Part shown: one piece after another, positions 1-7,803 of the stretch
Numbering within the stretch: the stretch's first letter is position 1
Layout of the letters: every line of letters begins with the position of its first letter
Assembly: GCF_020404765.1 (NCBI RefSeq)
Contig: NZ_JAIVEM010000006.1
Span: 124,001 to 188,000 of the forward strand
Direction of reading: 5' to 3'
Origin: Paenibacillus sp. BJ-4
GTDB taxonomy: Bacteria > Bacillota > Bacilli > Paenibacillales > Paenibacillaceae
DNA length: 64,000 nucleotides
Made by a program: the position numbers and the translations under genes
Notes under the pieces: generated by a model
Database searches by the model: none
What the model saw: only the letters and a program-made list of their open reading frames with translations
What the model was told of the DNA's origin: nothing

Positions 1-861
1 AATGTAAATGAAGCATTCACATATTATATCAAGCAGCTACAATCCGCATCAGAGTCTAAGCCGCGTGGGATGAGAATAAAAGAATGCCTGGGTGTTTCTT
101 TTTCCGTTGAAAACCCTAGAGACCGAATTACGAATAATACTTCCCGACAAATGAGTTTGTCATTCGCTTTCGGTGAGTTCCTTTGGTATCTCAGAGGAAG
201 CGATAAGTTGGATATTATTGAGTATTATAGCAAAATGTATCCCAACTTTTCTGATGATAAGGTCTCTGTCAATGGTGCGTATGGTGCCAGAATATTCGGA
301 GGCGAATTGTCTCAATGGGAACAAGTCAAGAATATTTTATCAAGGGATCCCGATTCAAGGCAGGCCGTAATATCAATATATCAACCGCGTGACTTGTTTT
401 CATGCTCGTTAGATATACCATGTACATGCGTGCTACAATATTTCATTCGTGACGGGAAGCTGAATGGAATCACATATATGCGTTCTAATGACATCTATCT
501 TGGCATGCCTTATGACATTTTCAGTTTTACTATGCTTCAAGAAATGCTGGCATTGGAGTTAAATGTTGATTTAGGGTCATACACCCATATGGTAGGCAGT
601 TTACATATATATGAGAAACACTTTGATATTTTCAATAGTCTTTCAGAAATAGAAAACCAAACTGACCAAAATATGCTCAGCATGACAAAGGAGGCTGTCA
701 CAAGTGAACAGATAGCGCTTATACTACAGGCAGAGCAGGCACTCAGGAAAAATGAAGTCATTGGCGATATTAATTTAGATCCATATTGGAAACCATTCAT
801 TGGTGTTTTAAGCAATAAAAGTAAACAAGTTCATAATTGGAATAAAGAGGATATTATATGA
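1..861 (+). CDS. Thymidylate synthase superfamily protein, probable (d)CMP hydroxymethylase, 5'-truncated by window edge
   Basis: The frame is open from base 1; an ATG at 70 is internal because the residues before it (PRG, then ECLGV and NPRDR) belong to the family's N-terminal part. The active-site Cys lies in DIPCTC (codon at 421). The phosphate/base-binding block reads YMRSND then LGMPYD. In dUMP enzymes the last position of that block is Asn (E. coli N177); here it is Asp (codon at 514), the residue known from dCMP/CMP hydroxymethylases such as phage T4 gp42 and MilA. I infer transfer of a one-carbon unit to C5 of a cytosine nucleotide. The gene overlaps the next by ATGA and starts a packed operon. 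It could instead be an atypical dUMP methylase, but the cluster context argues for natural-product biosynthesis. Confidence 0.8.
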   Translation, partial: NVNEAFTYYIKQLQSASESKPRGMRIKECLGVSFSVENPRDRITNNTSRQMSLSFAFGEFLWYLRGSDKLDIIEYYSKMYPNFSDDKVSVNGAYGARIFGGELSQWEQVKNILSRDPDSRQAVISIYQPRDLFSCSLDIPCTCVLQYFIRDGKLNGITYMRSNDIYLGMPYDIFSFTMLQEMLALELNVDLGSYTHMVGSLHIYEKHFDIFNSLSEIENQTDQNMLSMTKEAVTSEQIALILQAEQALRKNEVIGDINLDPYWKPFIGVLSNKSKQVHNWNKEDII

Positions 862-1802
862 TTATGCAGCAGGAATTGCTAGAAAACCTTCATAAATATT
901 ATGGGTTAAAAATTGTCAATGTAAAAGTAATTAATAGACTGATGTTTCGCCAAAGCTTTTTAGTATATGCTTCTGACGGTAATCAATATGTTGTTAAAGA
1001 TTACGCAGACGCCTTCTCATTACAAGAGATGTCTCCAATATGGCAGTACTATTGGATACTGCGGAAATTCGGTATTAGGGTCGGGTGCCCGTTACGGCAA
1101 TTAGACTCAGATGAATTTCATATCTATTTAGGAAATAGATATTATGTCGTTTTTGAGTATGTACAAGGCGATCATCCAGTTATAGATCAATACAAGGATA
1201 TAGCAAGTTGTCTGAGAAAATACCACGAAGTTGCTACTTCCGAGATATTCCCTAATTTAATTAGCACAGGACAAAAATTGTGTGAGGCAAAAGAGCTTTT
1301 TTCGCATTTCAGTCAAGGCTCTTATTCAATTAAAGAAGAAATTCTATCGTGTAAAACGAACTTGTACAGAATTGTTGATGAATATTCCAATTCCAGCCAG
1401 ACGATTATACATGGCGACAGTATATTGGAAAACATGATATCAAACTTTGGAGAGGTAAGTTTGATTGACTTTGATAGTATGCGCCGCGGAGATGCTATAG
1501 AGGATGTGGCAAATACAGTATTGTCGTTTATGTACCATGGATCAAAGAAATTTGAAATACATCCAGAAAGATCCAAACAGGTTAAAGCATTTATTGGTAG
1601 CTATCATGGAGATTTGCCTTCGACGGATATTGAAGAAAAAATACACTATTACATGCAGGTGCACTGCGCTATTGATTTAATTCGTCATGCTGAAAATATT
1701 AGATTTCTAGTCAGGATGCCGGGAATGAAGGATTATTTACTATTGCTTGTATATATAATACGTTCTAAAGATTTAAACACACTAATGCGGAAGGATGATT
1801 GA
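858..1802 (+). CDS. Aminoglycoside phosphotransferase (APH)/choline kinase-like protein
   Basis: A 314-aa kinase-like protein of the phosphotransferase enzyme family. The catalytic loop reads HGDSILEN (His185, Asp187, Asn192) and is followed by the Mg-binding LIDFDS block, the usual APH order, so the catalytic residues are intact. The family phosphorylates small-molecule hydroxyl groups. The substrate is not visible; in this operon it may be a sugar or nucleoside intermediate, or the protein may confer self-resistance. ATG 858 overlaps the stop of the preceding TS-like gene (ATGA); ATG 864 is an alternative. Its end overlaps the acyl carrier protein start region, which fits translational coupling. 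Confidence 0.78.
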   Translation: MIMQQELLENLHKYYGLKIVNVKVINRLMFRQSFLVYASDGNQYVVKDYADAFSLQEMSPIWQYYWILRKFGIRVGCPLRQLDSDEFHIYLGNRYYVVFEYVQGDHPVIDQYKDIASCLRKYHEVATSEIFPNLISTGQKLCEAKELFSHFSQGSYSIKEEILSCKTNLYRIVDEYSNSSQTIIHGDSILENMISNFGEVSLIDFDSMRRGDAIEDVANTVLSFMYHGSKKFEIHPERSKQVKAFIGSYHGDLPSTDIEEKIHYYMQVHCAIDLIRHAENIRFLVRMPGMKDYLLLLVYIIRSKDLNTLMRKDD

Positions 1803-1803
1803 A

Positions 1804-2037
1804 ATGATTCATACAGAAAAAGTTGTCAAAATTATTGAAGAAGTTATTGATACAAAAGTGCTTGATTATTCCATCAACCCATTTAATCATGGTTTGGACT
1901 CTTTGGGTGTACTAAAACTTATTACAATTCTTGAAGAAGAGTTAAGTATTGAGATTGATGATAATGACCTGACTGTAGAAAATATGTCTTCGGTAAACTC
2001 GATTATAAGCATGGTTTATAAGTATGTTAATGAATGA
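1804..2037 (+). CDS. Acyl/peptidyl carrier protein (stand-alone)
   Basis: A 77-aa acidic four-helix carrier protein with the phosphopantetheine attachment motif GLDSLGVLKL (Ser33). It would be made holo by a phosphopantetheinyl transferase encoded elsewhere. ATG 1804 is chosen because the ribosome binding site gcggaagg (1787-1794) abuts the in-frame ATG at 1795 but sits about 9 nt from 1804. The gene is followed with overlap by a tandem alpha/beta hydrolase, which suggests an acyl or aminoacyl group is loaded here and released or transferred by that protein. No ketosynthase or condensation domain lies nearby, so this is not a classical assembly line. Confidence 0.85.
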   Translation: MIHTEKVVKIIEEVIDTKVLDYSINPFNHGLDSLGVLKLITILEEELSIEIDDNDLTVENMSSVNSIISMVYKYVNE

Positions 2038-3562
2038 GCGCGTAAATGAAGTGAATCTAGCTTTTAATTACAAATCTGAGACAATAAATGCAGTTTTGCA
2101 TACTTCGTTCAATTTATCAAATTCGTACGTCACGATTATTGTACCTGGATTATTCGGTGATCGTGGTGATTCTCGTGCGATGTTTACACGCATTGCCAGG
2201 AATTTAAGTATTAATGGATTTTCTGTCTTACGTTTTGATTTTTTTGGTGGAGGCAGCAATTTTGGTAACTATTCCGAAAATGATTTTGATTCATTTATTG
2301 ACCAACTAAATGAAATCACGAGTCAGCTCTTGAGCGCATTTGGATTTATAAACAAAGTAATTTATATAGGTTTTAGTGAAGGGCTGAAATTTGCTTTTCA
2401 CGCGGCAGCCAAACGAAATGATGTGGTTGCTATATTATCATGCAATGGATTATGCGTTGAGGAATCCTATCTTGAGAAAATAAATCGACCCAAGATAAAA
2501 AAAGGGAAAATGGTTTATGACAGTAATTTTGGAGCATGGATTAACTGGAGTATAGTCGAGAAGTACAAGGAATATTTTGTTGATAATTGCCGCCTAGACC
2601 AGCAAGTTGACTTTTTTGGGGTGTACTCTACGAGCGATAATTTATCGGAAAACAGCAGAGCTTTTTGGATGCAAAAAAAATGGCCATTAGAACTAATACC
2701 CCAGGCGGATCATTTGTACACCAAGAATTTATGGGTTCAAGATCTTATTGATATTTTAGTCCAATGGCATTATAGAAAAATCAGATATATATCTGCAGAG
2801 GAATCTGAGTTTTTCTTACATACGAGGCAGAACCGGATTTGCTTAAAACTAGTGGAGAATGAACAGTCATCCGATTATATCCTTTTTCTGCACGGGTTAT
2901 TTCAAAATAAATCAGGTCCGGGATTTTTGTTTACTCAGATGGCTAATATTTTTCATAAACATCACAATATCTGTATGTTTGATTTTCCTTCATCGGGAGA
3001 TAGTGATGGGAAGAGTGAAGACCTTACGTATGAACTTATGAAAGAAGTGTTGTTATTTGTCGTCAATTATCTTAAGCAAAGAAAGCCAAACGTGAGAATA
3101 ATTGGTATATCTTCTGGTTCTAGCAATTACTTGCTCTTTGATAATCAAGATATTTTTGATCATACAATCATGCTCTTTCCGGAAAACAGCAATATGTGGA
3201 ACAATTTGGGGTGTGATGAGAAGTTGGTTCCAATGATTGACACAAGTGATCTTTATAATAAGTACATTTGGACTGAGGAAGAGTGTTGTATCCTTGGAAA
3301 TGTACGAAATAGGAGCAAAGGGATTAGCTTATCAACTAATTTTTTGAAAAGACTATCTGAGTTTAACTCCTGCCAGATGCTTAATGAATATGATGGATTT
3401 GTATTTGTCAATCGTAAAGAATATCTTATCAGAGAGAATTTTATATATGTAAATGATAAGCAAGGGTTGGCGATGTCAGCACAGACTCGCGACAAGTTAA
3501 TTGCCGATGTTACCAATATTATTAACAATATTACTTCAGAGAAAGAGGATTATGATGATTAG
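2024..3562 (+). CDS. Tandem alpha/beta-hydrolase fold protein (two hydrolase domains)
   Basis: A 512-aa protein with two alpha/beta-hydrolase-like halves. The first half has an oxyanion-type PGLFGDRG stretch and a nucleophile elbow GFSEG (Ser118). The second has FLHGLFQNK and an elbow GISSG (Ser363). No signal peptide is seen. Both halves keep the GxSxG serine, so either could act as a thioesterase, acyltransferase or esterase. The gene overlaps the carrier protein by 14 nt, and I infer that it works on the carrier-bound acyl group. The start could be ATG 2024 or ATG 2030; neither has a good ribosome binding site, so coupling from the carrier protein is likely. Confidence 0.72.
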   Translation: MLMNERVNEVNLAFNYKSETINAVLHTSFNLSNSYVTIIVPGLFGDRGDSRAMFTRIARNLSINGFSVLRFDFFGGGSNFGNYSENDFDSFIDQLNEITSQLLSAFGFINKVIYIGFSEGLKFAFHAAAKRNDVVAILSCNGLCVEESYLEKINRPKIKKGKMVYDSNFGAWINWSIVEKYKEYFVDNCRLDQQVDFFGVYSTSDNLSENSRAFWMQKKWPLELIPQADHLYTKNLWVQDLIDILVQWHYRKIRYISAEESEFFLHTRQNRICLKLVENEQSSDYILFLHGLFQNKSGPGFLFTQMANIFHKHHNICMFDFPSSGDSDGKSEDLTYELMKEVLLFVVNYLKQRKPNVRIIGISSGSSNYLLFDNQDIFDHTIMLFPENSNMWNNLGCDEKLVPMIDTSDLYNKYIWTEEECCILGNVRNRSKGISLSTNFLKRLSEFNSCQMLNEYDGFVFVNRKEYLIRENFIYVNDKQGLAMSAQTRDKLIADVTNIINNITSEKEDYDD

Positions 3563-4415
3563 TGTAATTATTCCTGTTTACAATCAATATTCATCCTTAG
3601 ATGTGGTATTGTGGCATTTTTGCAGGCAAACTATATTAGAACCATTTGAAATTATTATTGTAGATGACGGATCATCAGACTATGATCCGTCTGTTCTTGA
3701 ACGTTATACTTCCCTACAAATTACGCACATACGAAACAAAATAAACAAGGGACGGTCACATACTAGAAATGCTGCTATCGATAGCGCTAAAGGCGAATAC
3801 CTTATTTTTTGTGATTGTGATCGTTTTCCTGTTCCCGAATTCATTGAATCACATATAAATTTGATTGATTCACCTGATGCAATCCTGAGCATAGGGTATT
3901 CAACTGAAACTTATAACAGTGTTGACAAGCTTAAAGTAGAAGCTGAAACGATTATTAGGCGCAAAGCGATTTATTACAAAGTAATTTCCCAAATTTATAA
4001 TGAATCTGGGATAACAGACAGTCATTTGTGTTGGCTATCTACCTTATCAGGAAATATGGCACTAAAAAAATCCACATTAGCTGGCCACCGCTTTGATTGT
4101 GACTTTAAGAATTGGGGATTTGAACATTTTGAATTAGGTTATCGGCTATGGAAAGATAAAACACTTTTTATGAGCAATGCAAAAGCTGAAAATATACATA
4201 TTGCTCATGCAAGAAGTAAAGGGTTTTATAATGAAAGTATTATTAACAGCCATGATACCTTTTTAAGTAAGCATCCAGTTGACGAAGTATCTCTACTTAA
4301 AGGATTTGTGTTGGGGGAAATTTCCCTTCAAGAATATGAAACTAAAATTAACGGCGGATTAAAATGGATGGAAAACAAACAAAAGCCTATATTGGTCAAT
4401 AATATCAACGTGTAG
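3552..4415 (+). CDS. Family 2 glycosyltransferase
   Basis: A 287-aa GT-A fold glycosyltransferase. The N-terminus ISVIIPVYNQ, the nucleotide-binding IIVDDGSSD and the metal-site stretch FCDCDRF are in the expected order within the first ~110 residues. A region near residue 200 (FKNWGFEHFELGYRLW) is typical of the acceptor half of chondroitin-synthase-like GT2 enzymes. No membrane helix is seen, so it is probably cytosolic. Start ATG 3552 (or 3555) follows an AGAGAAAGAGGA ribosome binding site and overlaps the hydrolase gene by 11 nt. It presumably adds a sugar to the cluster's product; donor and acceptor are unknown. Confidence 0.82.
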   Translation: MMISVIIPVYNQYSSLDVVLWHFCRQTILEPFEIIIVDDGSSDYDPSVLERYTSLQITHIRNKINKGRSHTRNAAIDSAKGEYLIFCDCDRFPVPEFIESHINLIDSPDAILSIGYSTETYNSVDKLKVEAETIIRRKAIYYKVISQIYNESGITDSHLCWLSTLSGNMALKKSTLAGHRFDCDFKNWGFEHFELGYRLWKDKTLFMSNAKAENIHIAHARSKGFYNESIINSHDTFLSKHPVDEVSLLKGFVLGEISLQEYETKINGGLKWMENKQKPILVNNINV

Positions 4416-4448
4416 AAGTATTTTATTATAGCAGATTGGAGCTTCAAC

Positions 4449-5057
4449 ATGATAATAGCATTCGTTGGGATTGACGGAACTGGGAAAACCACTTTATTAT
4501 CCCGATTTGCAGAATACGTAGAGAAAAAAGGAAAGTCTGTGCATGTTATAAAAGCATTACGGCCCAACTCTACTTTCATGAAAAACTATAACATGATACG
4601 AAAAGAGTTTTTAATTCAACATCCTGATAAAAATCACCAATTGAATATTATCGGTTCATACATTATGAGCTTTGATTTGTTACAAATTTCTGAAGTGATC
4701 AAGGGATTAGATTCTCCTGATACAGTGATAATCCTAGATCGATGGGCAATATGCCAACAGTTATATGCAAAAATTTGGATGGCTCAGAATGATTTCACTA
4801 ATATTTCTTATGATATGTGCCTTGAGCCGGATATAACTTTTGTAATTGATTCAGATATGAATTTAATTTTGGAACGATTGGAAAACAGGGGAGGAGCTAA
4901 TGAGTTTGAAAATACTCTTAGCTTACGCCGCTTAAAAAAACTTTATTTAAAATATGCAGATGAGCATAAAAAGGCTGTTCTCATTGAAAACAATAATGAG
5001 CTATGCAAAGCTTATAGGAACATTATTCGAGAGTATAAGAAGAGGAACGAGGGCTAG
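4449..5057 (+). CDS. Thymidylate kinase-like (dNMP kinase-like) P-loop protein
   Basis: A 202-aa protein with a P-loop FVGIDGTGKTT at the extreme N-terminus and a DRW motif near residue 98, both typical of thymidylate kinases, plus a lid-like ENRGG segment near residue 140. Length fits the family (about 200-215 aa). Expected activity is phosphorylation of a nucleoside monophosphate. Since it follows a TS-like gene, a modified pyrimidine nucleotide is a plausible substrate, which is inference. It is separated from the glycosyltransferase by 33 nt and lies on the same strand. It is probably not the housekeeping tmk, given the biosynthetic neighbours and AT-rich codon use. Confidence 0.75.
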   Translation: MIIAFVGIDGTGKTTLLSRFAEYVEKKGKSVHVIKALRPNSTFMKNYNMIRKEFLIQHPDKNHQLNIIGSYIMSFDLLQISEVIKGLDSPDTVIILDRWAICQQLYAKIWMAQNDFTNISYDMCLEPDITFVIDSDMNLILERLENRGGANEFENTLSLRRLKKLYLKYADEHKKAVLIENNNELCKAYRNIIREYKKRNEG

Positions 5058-5108
5058 CTAGCGAGCTGTTTCAATTGTGAATCACCTTTTAAGAGAGGGG
5101 GAAGATCT

Positions 5109-5732
5109 TTGATTAGTGAACCGTCAATAAATAGGTGTTGGGAAGAGGCGATGAAATACTTTCTTACTAATGCTTATTCAAGGAATATATGCGGGAAAGA
5201 GTACTTGATATTGGATAATTTCACTGTACATGCATATGACTATATATTGGAACCAAAGTTAAGTACCTTTTGTCCCTGGAAATCTAAGAGCCTTGAATAC
5301 TATTTAGACCAAATTATTTCTCCTGGAAAGCATTCTGAAATAAATCGTATGTACTCCTTCGGGCCCAACGAAATTAATCAGTATGAATATGCTGTCAAAG
5401 TTATGAAAAATAGAAAAAATATAAAGCCAGTCGTGATACCTATATATGACCCATACAAGGATAACAGAGAACATGTACCAACTCCTTGTATAAGCAATAT
5501 CATTCTCGATGCATATGATGGCGTTATCAACATGCACGTGAACTATTCAACAATGAATTTATTCCGAATGGGATTACTAGATTACCATCAAATGGCATAT
5601 CTCCATCGCACTATTGCAAACGATTCATGTAATGAGGTTGGGACTTTACGAATATTTTCAGTTCAAGTTCATATGCCTGTATTTGATTTCATTGTAAGCA
5701 AAAAAATTTTTTCCAATGGTGATAATATATGA
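5109..5732 (+). CDS. Divergent thymidylate synthase-like protein
   Basis: A 207-aa protein that I recognise as a shorter, divergent thymidylate synthase relative. A Cys in VPTPCISN (C127) sits where the TS nucleophile belongs, followed by DAYDGVINMHV, then YSTMNLFRMGLLD, QMAYLHRTIA and QVHMPVFD, matching TS blocks for nucleotide and folate binding in order. The Arg-Ser-x-Asp block of true TS is replaced by YSTMN, so the phosphate-binding Arg is missing. TTG 5109 is chosen because a strong AGAGAGGGGGAAG site precedes it by about 6 nt. It may use another nucleophile or substrate, or act as a non-catalytic partner of the first TS-like protein. Confidence 0.6.
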   Translation: MISEPSINRCWEEAMKYFLTNAYSRNICGKEYLILDNFTVHAYDYILEPKLSTFCPWKSKSLEYYLDQIISPGKHSEINRMYSFGPNEINQYEYAVKVMKNRKNIKPVVIPIYDPYKDNREHVPTPCISNIILDAYDGVINMHVNYSTMNLFRMGLLDYHQMAYLHRTIANDSCNEVGTLRIFSVQVHMPVFDFIVSKKIFSNGDNI

Positions 5733-6349
5733 GTAAAACATTATTTATTGGAAATATGGAGTCTCCATTAATTAAAGAAGTTTTGGAGACTCTTGTTCTA
5801 TCAGGTAAGGAATTAATTATGAGTTTAGATAGTTATCAAGTGTTAGGGGAGTTTATGTTTGATAATGAAATGATTAGGAATAGGGTTCAAACATGGTCTT
5901 GGAATGATTCAGCTGCTGATTTTCATATTCAAGATGCGATTATGGATCTATTCCCATATCTATATCCTGACACATTTAACCCCATTAAATTGGAAAAGCT
6001 ATTAAACGTTTCACAGCAGTACAAAAGGTCATATAGTAGCTTCAGACTCGGATTCGGTGTACAGGAAGAATTATTTGACCTTTTTCTTGCGCAGTTCTTT
6101 GAAGTAACCGAACTCGCCTATTTCGACGTTCTTTCCTCACTTCAGCTTCTAAATCCAGCAAGCCAGCTTGAATATAGGAAGAGGGCTTATGGGTTTTTAC
6201 GCTTTAAAGACAAGGAACAATTTATACTTTCGGAACAAAGTCTGCTATCTAAAAGGTATGAAATAACTAGGTCAATCCCATTTTATGAAAGTTTTTCAGA
6301 GAAATTCGGACACCCTGCTTTTATCTCCCATTATGTTATTGAGAAATAA
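5729..6349 (+). CDS. Hypothetical protein in nucleoside-type cluster
   Basis: A 206-aa protein that I do not recognise. It overlaps the upstream TS-like gene by ATGA, so it is co-translated. The N-terminus KTLFIGNMESPLIKEVL looks like a beta-strand/loop/helix start of a nucleotide-binding fold but lacks a full GxGxxG motif. There is no signal peptide, membrane segment or Cys-rich motif. The C-terminal half is helical and aromatic-rich. Its tight placement between the second TS-like protein and the HAD phosphatase suggests a role with nucleotide intermediates, but no specific function can be assigned. Confidence 0.7.
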   Translation: MSKTLFIGNMESPLIKEVLETLVLSGKELIMSLDSYQVLGEFMFDNEMIRNRVQTWSWNDSAADFHIQDAIMDLFPYLYPDTFNPIKLEKLLNVSQQYKRSYSSFRLGFGVQEELFDLFLAQFFEVTELAYFDVLSSLQLLNPASQLEYRKRAYGFLRFKDKEQFILSEQSLLSKRYEITRSIPFYESFSEKFGHPAFISHYVIEK

Positions 6350-6357
6350 AAAGAGAG

Positions 6358-7239
6358 ATGAGGGATATGGTCGTGAAAAAAATGTTGGTACTGGATATAG
6401 ATGGAACAAGTATAACGGATACCTATAATCTGACAGACGAGCTGCAGCAAGCGATTCATTTTATCAAAAAAGAACACATGGTTTATATTGCTACAGGACG
6501 ATCTGTATCTGATGCGTATAGGTACTATCAGGCGTTTAATCTAAAAAATGACTTGATTTGCCATAATGGGGGACTCATTTATAATCCTAATAGTGGCATT
6601 GTAAGATATCAGAATAACATTTGGAATGCGGAGAATATCATAGAGTTCCTACTTAAATACCAACATGAGTATAACATTAATAATGTGGTTTTATCTCGAT
6701 GTAATGAAACATATCTGCTTACAAATGAAAACGAGTATCTTCATGAGATTATAATTAATCAGGATTTACCCCATTTTCATATCGGACATAAACTAGCTCA
6801 GATTCATGATGTTCAAAGAATCATCATCAGTATTTCTTCTGATTTCCGTGAGGCTCTGCAAAATGAAGTCGTACGATTATTTGAAAACATTATTGTCTGT
6901 GGATGGCGAGGTTGCGACGATATTATCGATATATCTGTTGGATCTGTTAACAAATGGGCTGCAGTTAAGGGTATTGCAGAAGAAAATGAGGTTATGGATC
7001 AAAATATCATCTCTTTTGGAGATGCCTTCAACGATATTGAATTATTAAAAAACTCTGGAATAGGGATATGCATGATCAATGGCGTGGACGAGGCCAAAGA
7101 TGTAGCAGATTATATAACAGAGTTTGATAATAATGAAAATGGTGTTTATCATTTTTTAATGAATCAATTGTCTACAATATTTAATATTACGCAAAATGAG
7201 TGGAGAAGGGGAAAAGAGGTGAATCATGGATCGTATTGA
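6358..7239 (+). CDS. HAD superfamily (Cof-type) hydrolase
   Basis: A 293-aa HAD phosphatase. Motif I is LVLDIDGT (nucleophile Asp13, acid Asp15), motif II is ATGRS, and the late motif GDAFNDIELL carries the Mg-binding acids. This arrangement is the Cof/type IIB class, which dephosphorylates sugar phosphates and nucleotides. In this operon it probably removes a phosphate from a nucleotide intermediate. The start is uncertain: ATG 6358, ATG 6367 and GTG 6373 are all in frame, and the GAGGG site at 6359-6363 best fits GTG 6373. The 3' end overlaps the deaminase gene by 14 nt. Confidence 0.83.
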   Translation: MRDMVVKKMLVLDIDGTSITDTYNLTDELQQAIHFIKKEHMVYIATGRSVSDAYRYYQAFNLKNDLICHNGGLIYNPNSGIVRYQNNIWNAENIIEFLLKYQHEYNINNVVLSRCNETYLLTNENEYLHEIIINQDLPHFHIGHKLAQIHDVQRIIISISSDFREALQNEVVRLFENIIVCGWRGCDDIIDISVGSVNKWAAVKGIAEENEVMDQNIISFGDAFNDIELLKNSGIGICMINGVDEAKDVADYITEFDNNENGVYHFLMNQLSTIFNITQNEWRRGKEVNHGSY

Positions 7240-7648
7240 CAAGATCAACTATTATTTGGACATCGCCCAGACGATAATGGACCGCGGTACCTGCCTGCAC
7301 GCCAACTATGGTGCAATTATCGTCAAGGATGATGTAATAGTTTCAACGGGATGCAGTAATAAGGTACGGCAGGACGGTGCGTCCCTGAACCAGGTTAACA
7401 GCACCGATCCGACGTGCTGCATAGAACACGCGGAGGCCACCGCTATCTTCGCCGTCCCCCGGGAACTGATGCTGGGCGCGACACTCTATCTAGTGGGTCG
7501 GGACATGCAAACGGGTGAAATTCTCACTGAAGGGCCTTGTATGATGTGCTACCATCTCATCATCAAAGCCAGAATCTCCTGGGTGGTTAATCGCATCTCC
7601 CCTGTAGATTACAATGTCGTCCAAGTAGGCTGGACTGAATCAAAATAG
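7226..7648 (+). CDS. Cytidine/dCMP deaminase-like zinc enzyme
   Basis: A 140-aa zinc-dependent deaminase. The catalytic HAE (His68-Ala-Glu70) and the zinc motif PCMMC (Cys105, Cys108) are intact and in the order of the CMP/dCMP deaminase family. The reaction would be hydrolytic deamination of a cytosine (deoxy)nucleotide or related base; blasticidin-S-type resistance deaminases are another possibility. Its GC content is visibly higher than that of the genes before it, suggesting a separate origin. GAAAAGAGGTG gives a good ribosome binding site for ATG 7226, which overlaps the HAD gene. With a TS-like hydroxymethylase in the operon, conversion of a hydroxymethyl-cytosine to a uracil form is plausible. 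Confidence 0.85.
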   Translation: MDRIDKINYYLDIAQTIMDRGTCLHANYGAIIVKDDVIVSTGCSNKVRQDGASLNQVNSTDPTCCIEHAEATAIFAVPRELMLGATLYLVGRDMQTGEILTEGPCMMCYHLIIKARISWVVNRISPVDYNVVQVGWTESK

Positions 7649-7803
7649 AAGTTTAGCCGGTCACGAAAGAATAAGTATCTGTTTTATACTTGTCAGAAGT
7701 TTGAACGTTTCATTGACATGAAATGTTGCATCAAGTAGAGGAGCTAACAGTTTTAAAATAATGAAACGATTGTGAAAGGAATGGCTATATTAACAAGTAT
7801 GCA
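7649..7803. other. Intergenic between deaminase and radical SAM remnant
   Basis: This stretch holds no convincing gene, terminator or promoter. An AAAGGA-ATG at 7774-7783 may be the original translation start of the radical SAM gene, now out of frame with the rest of it. Confidence 0.4.
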
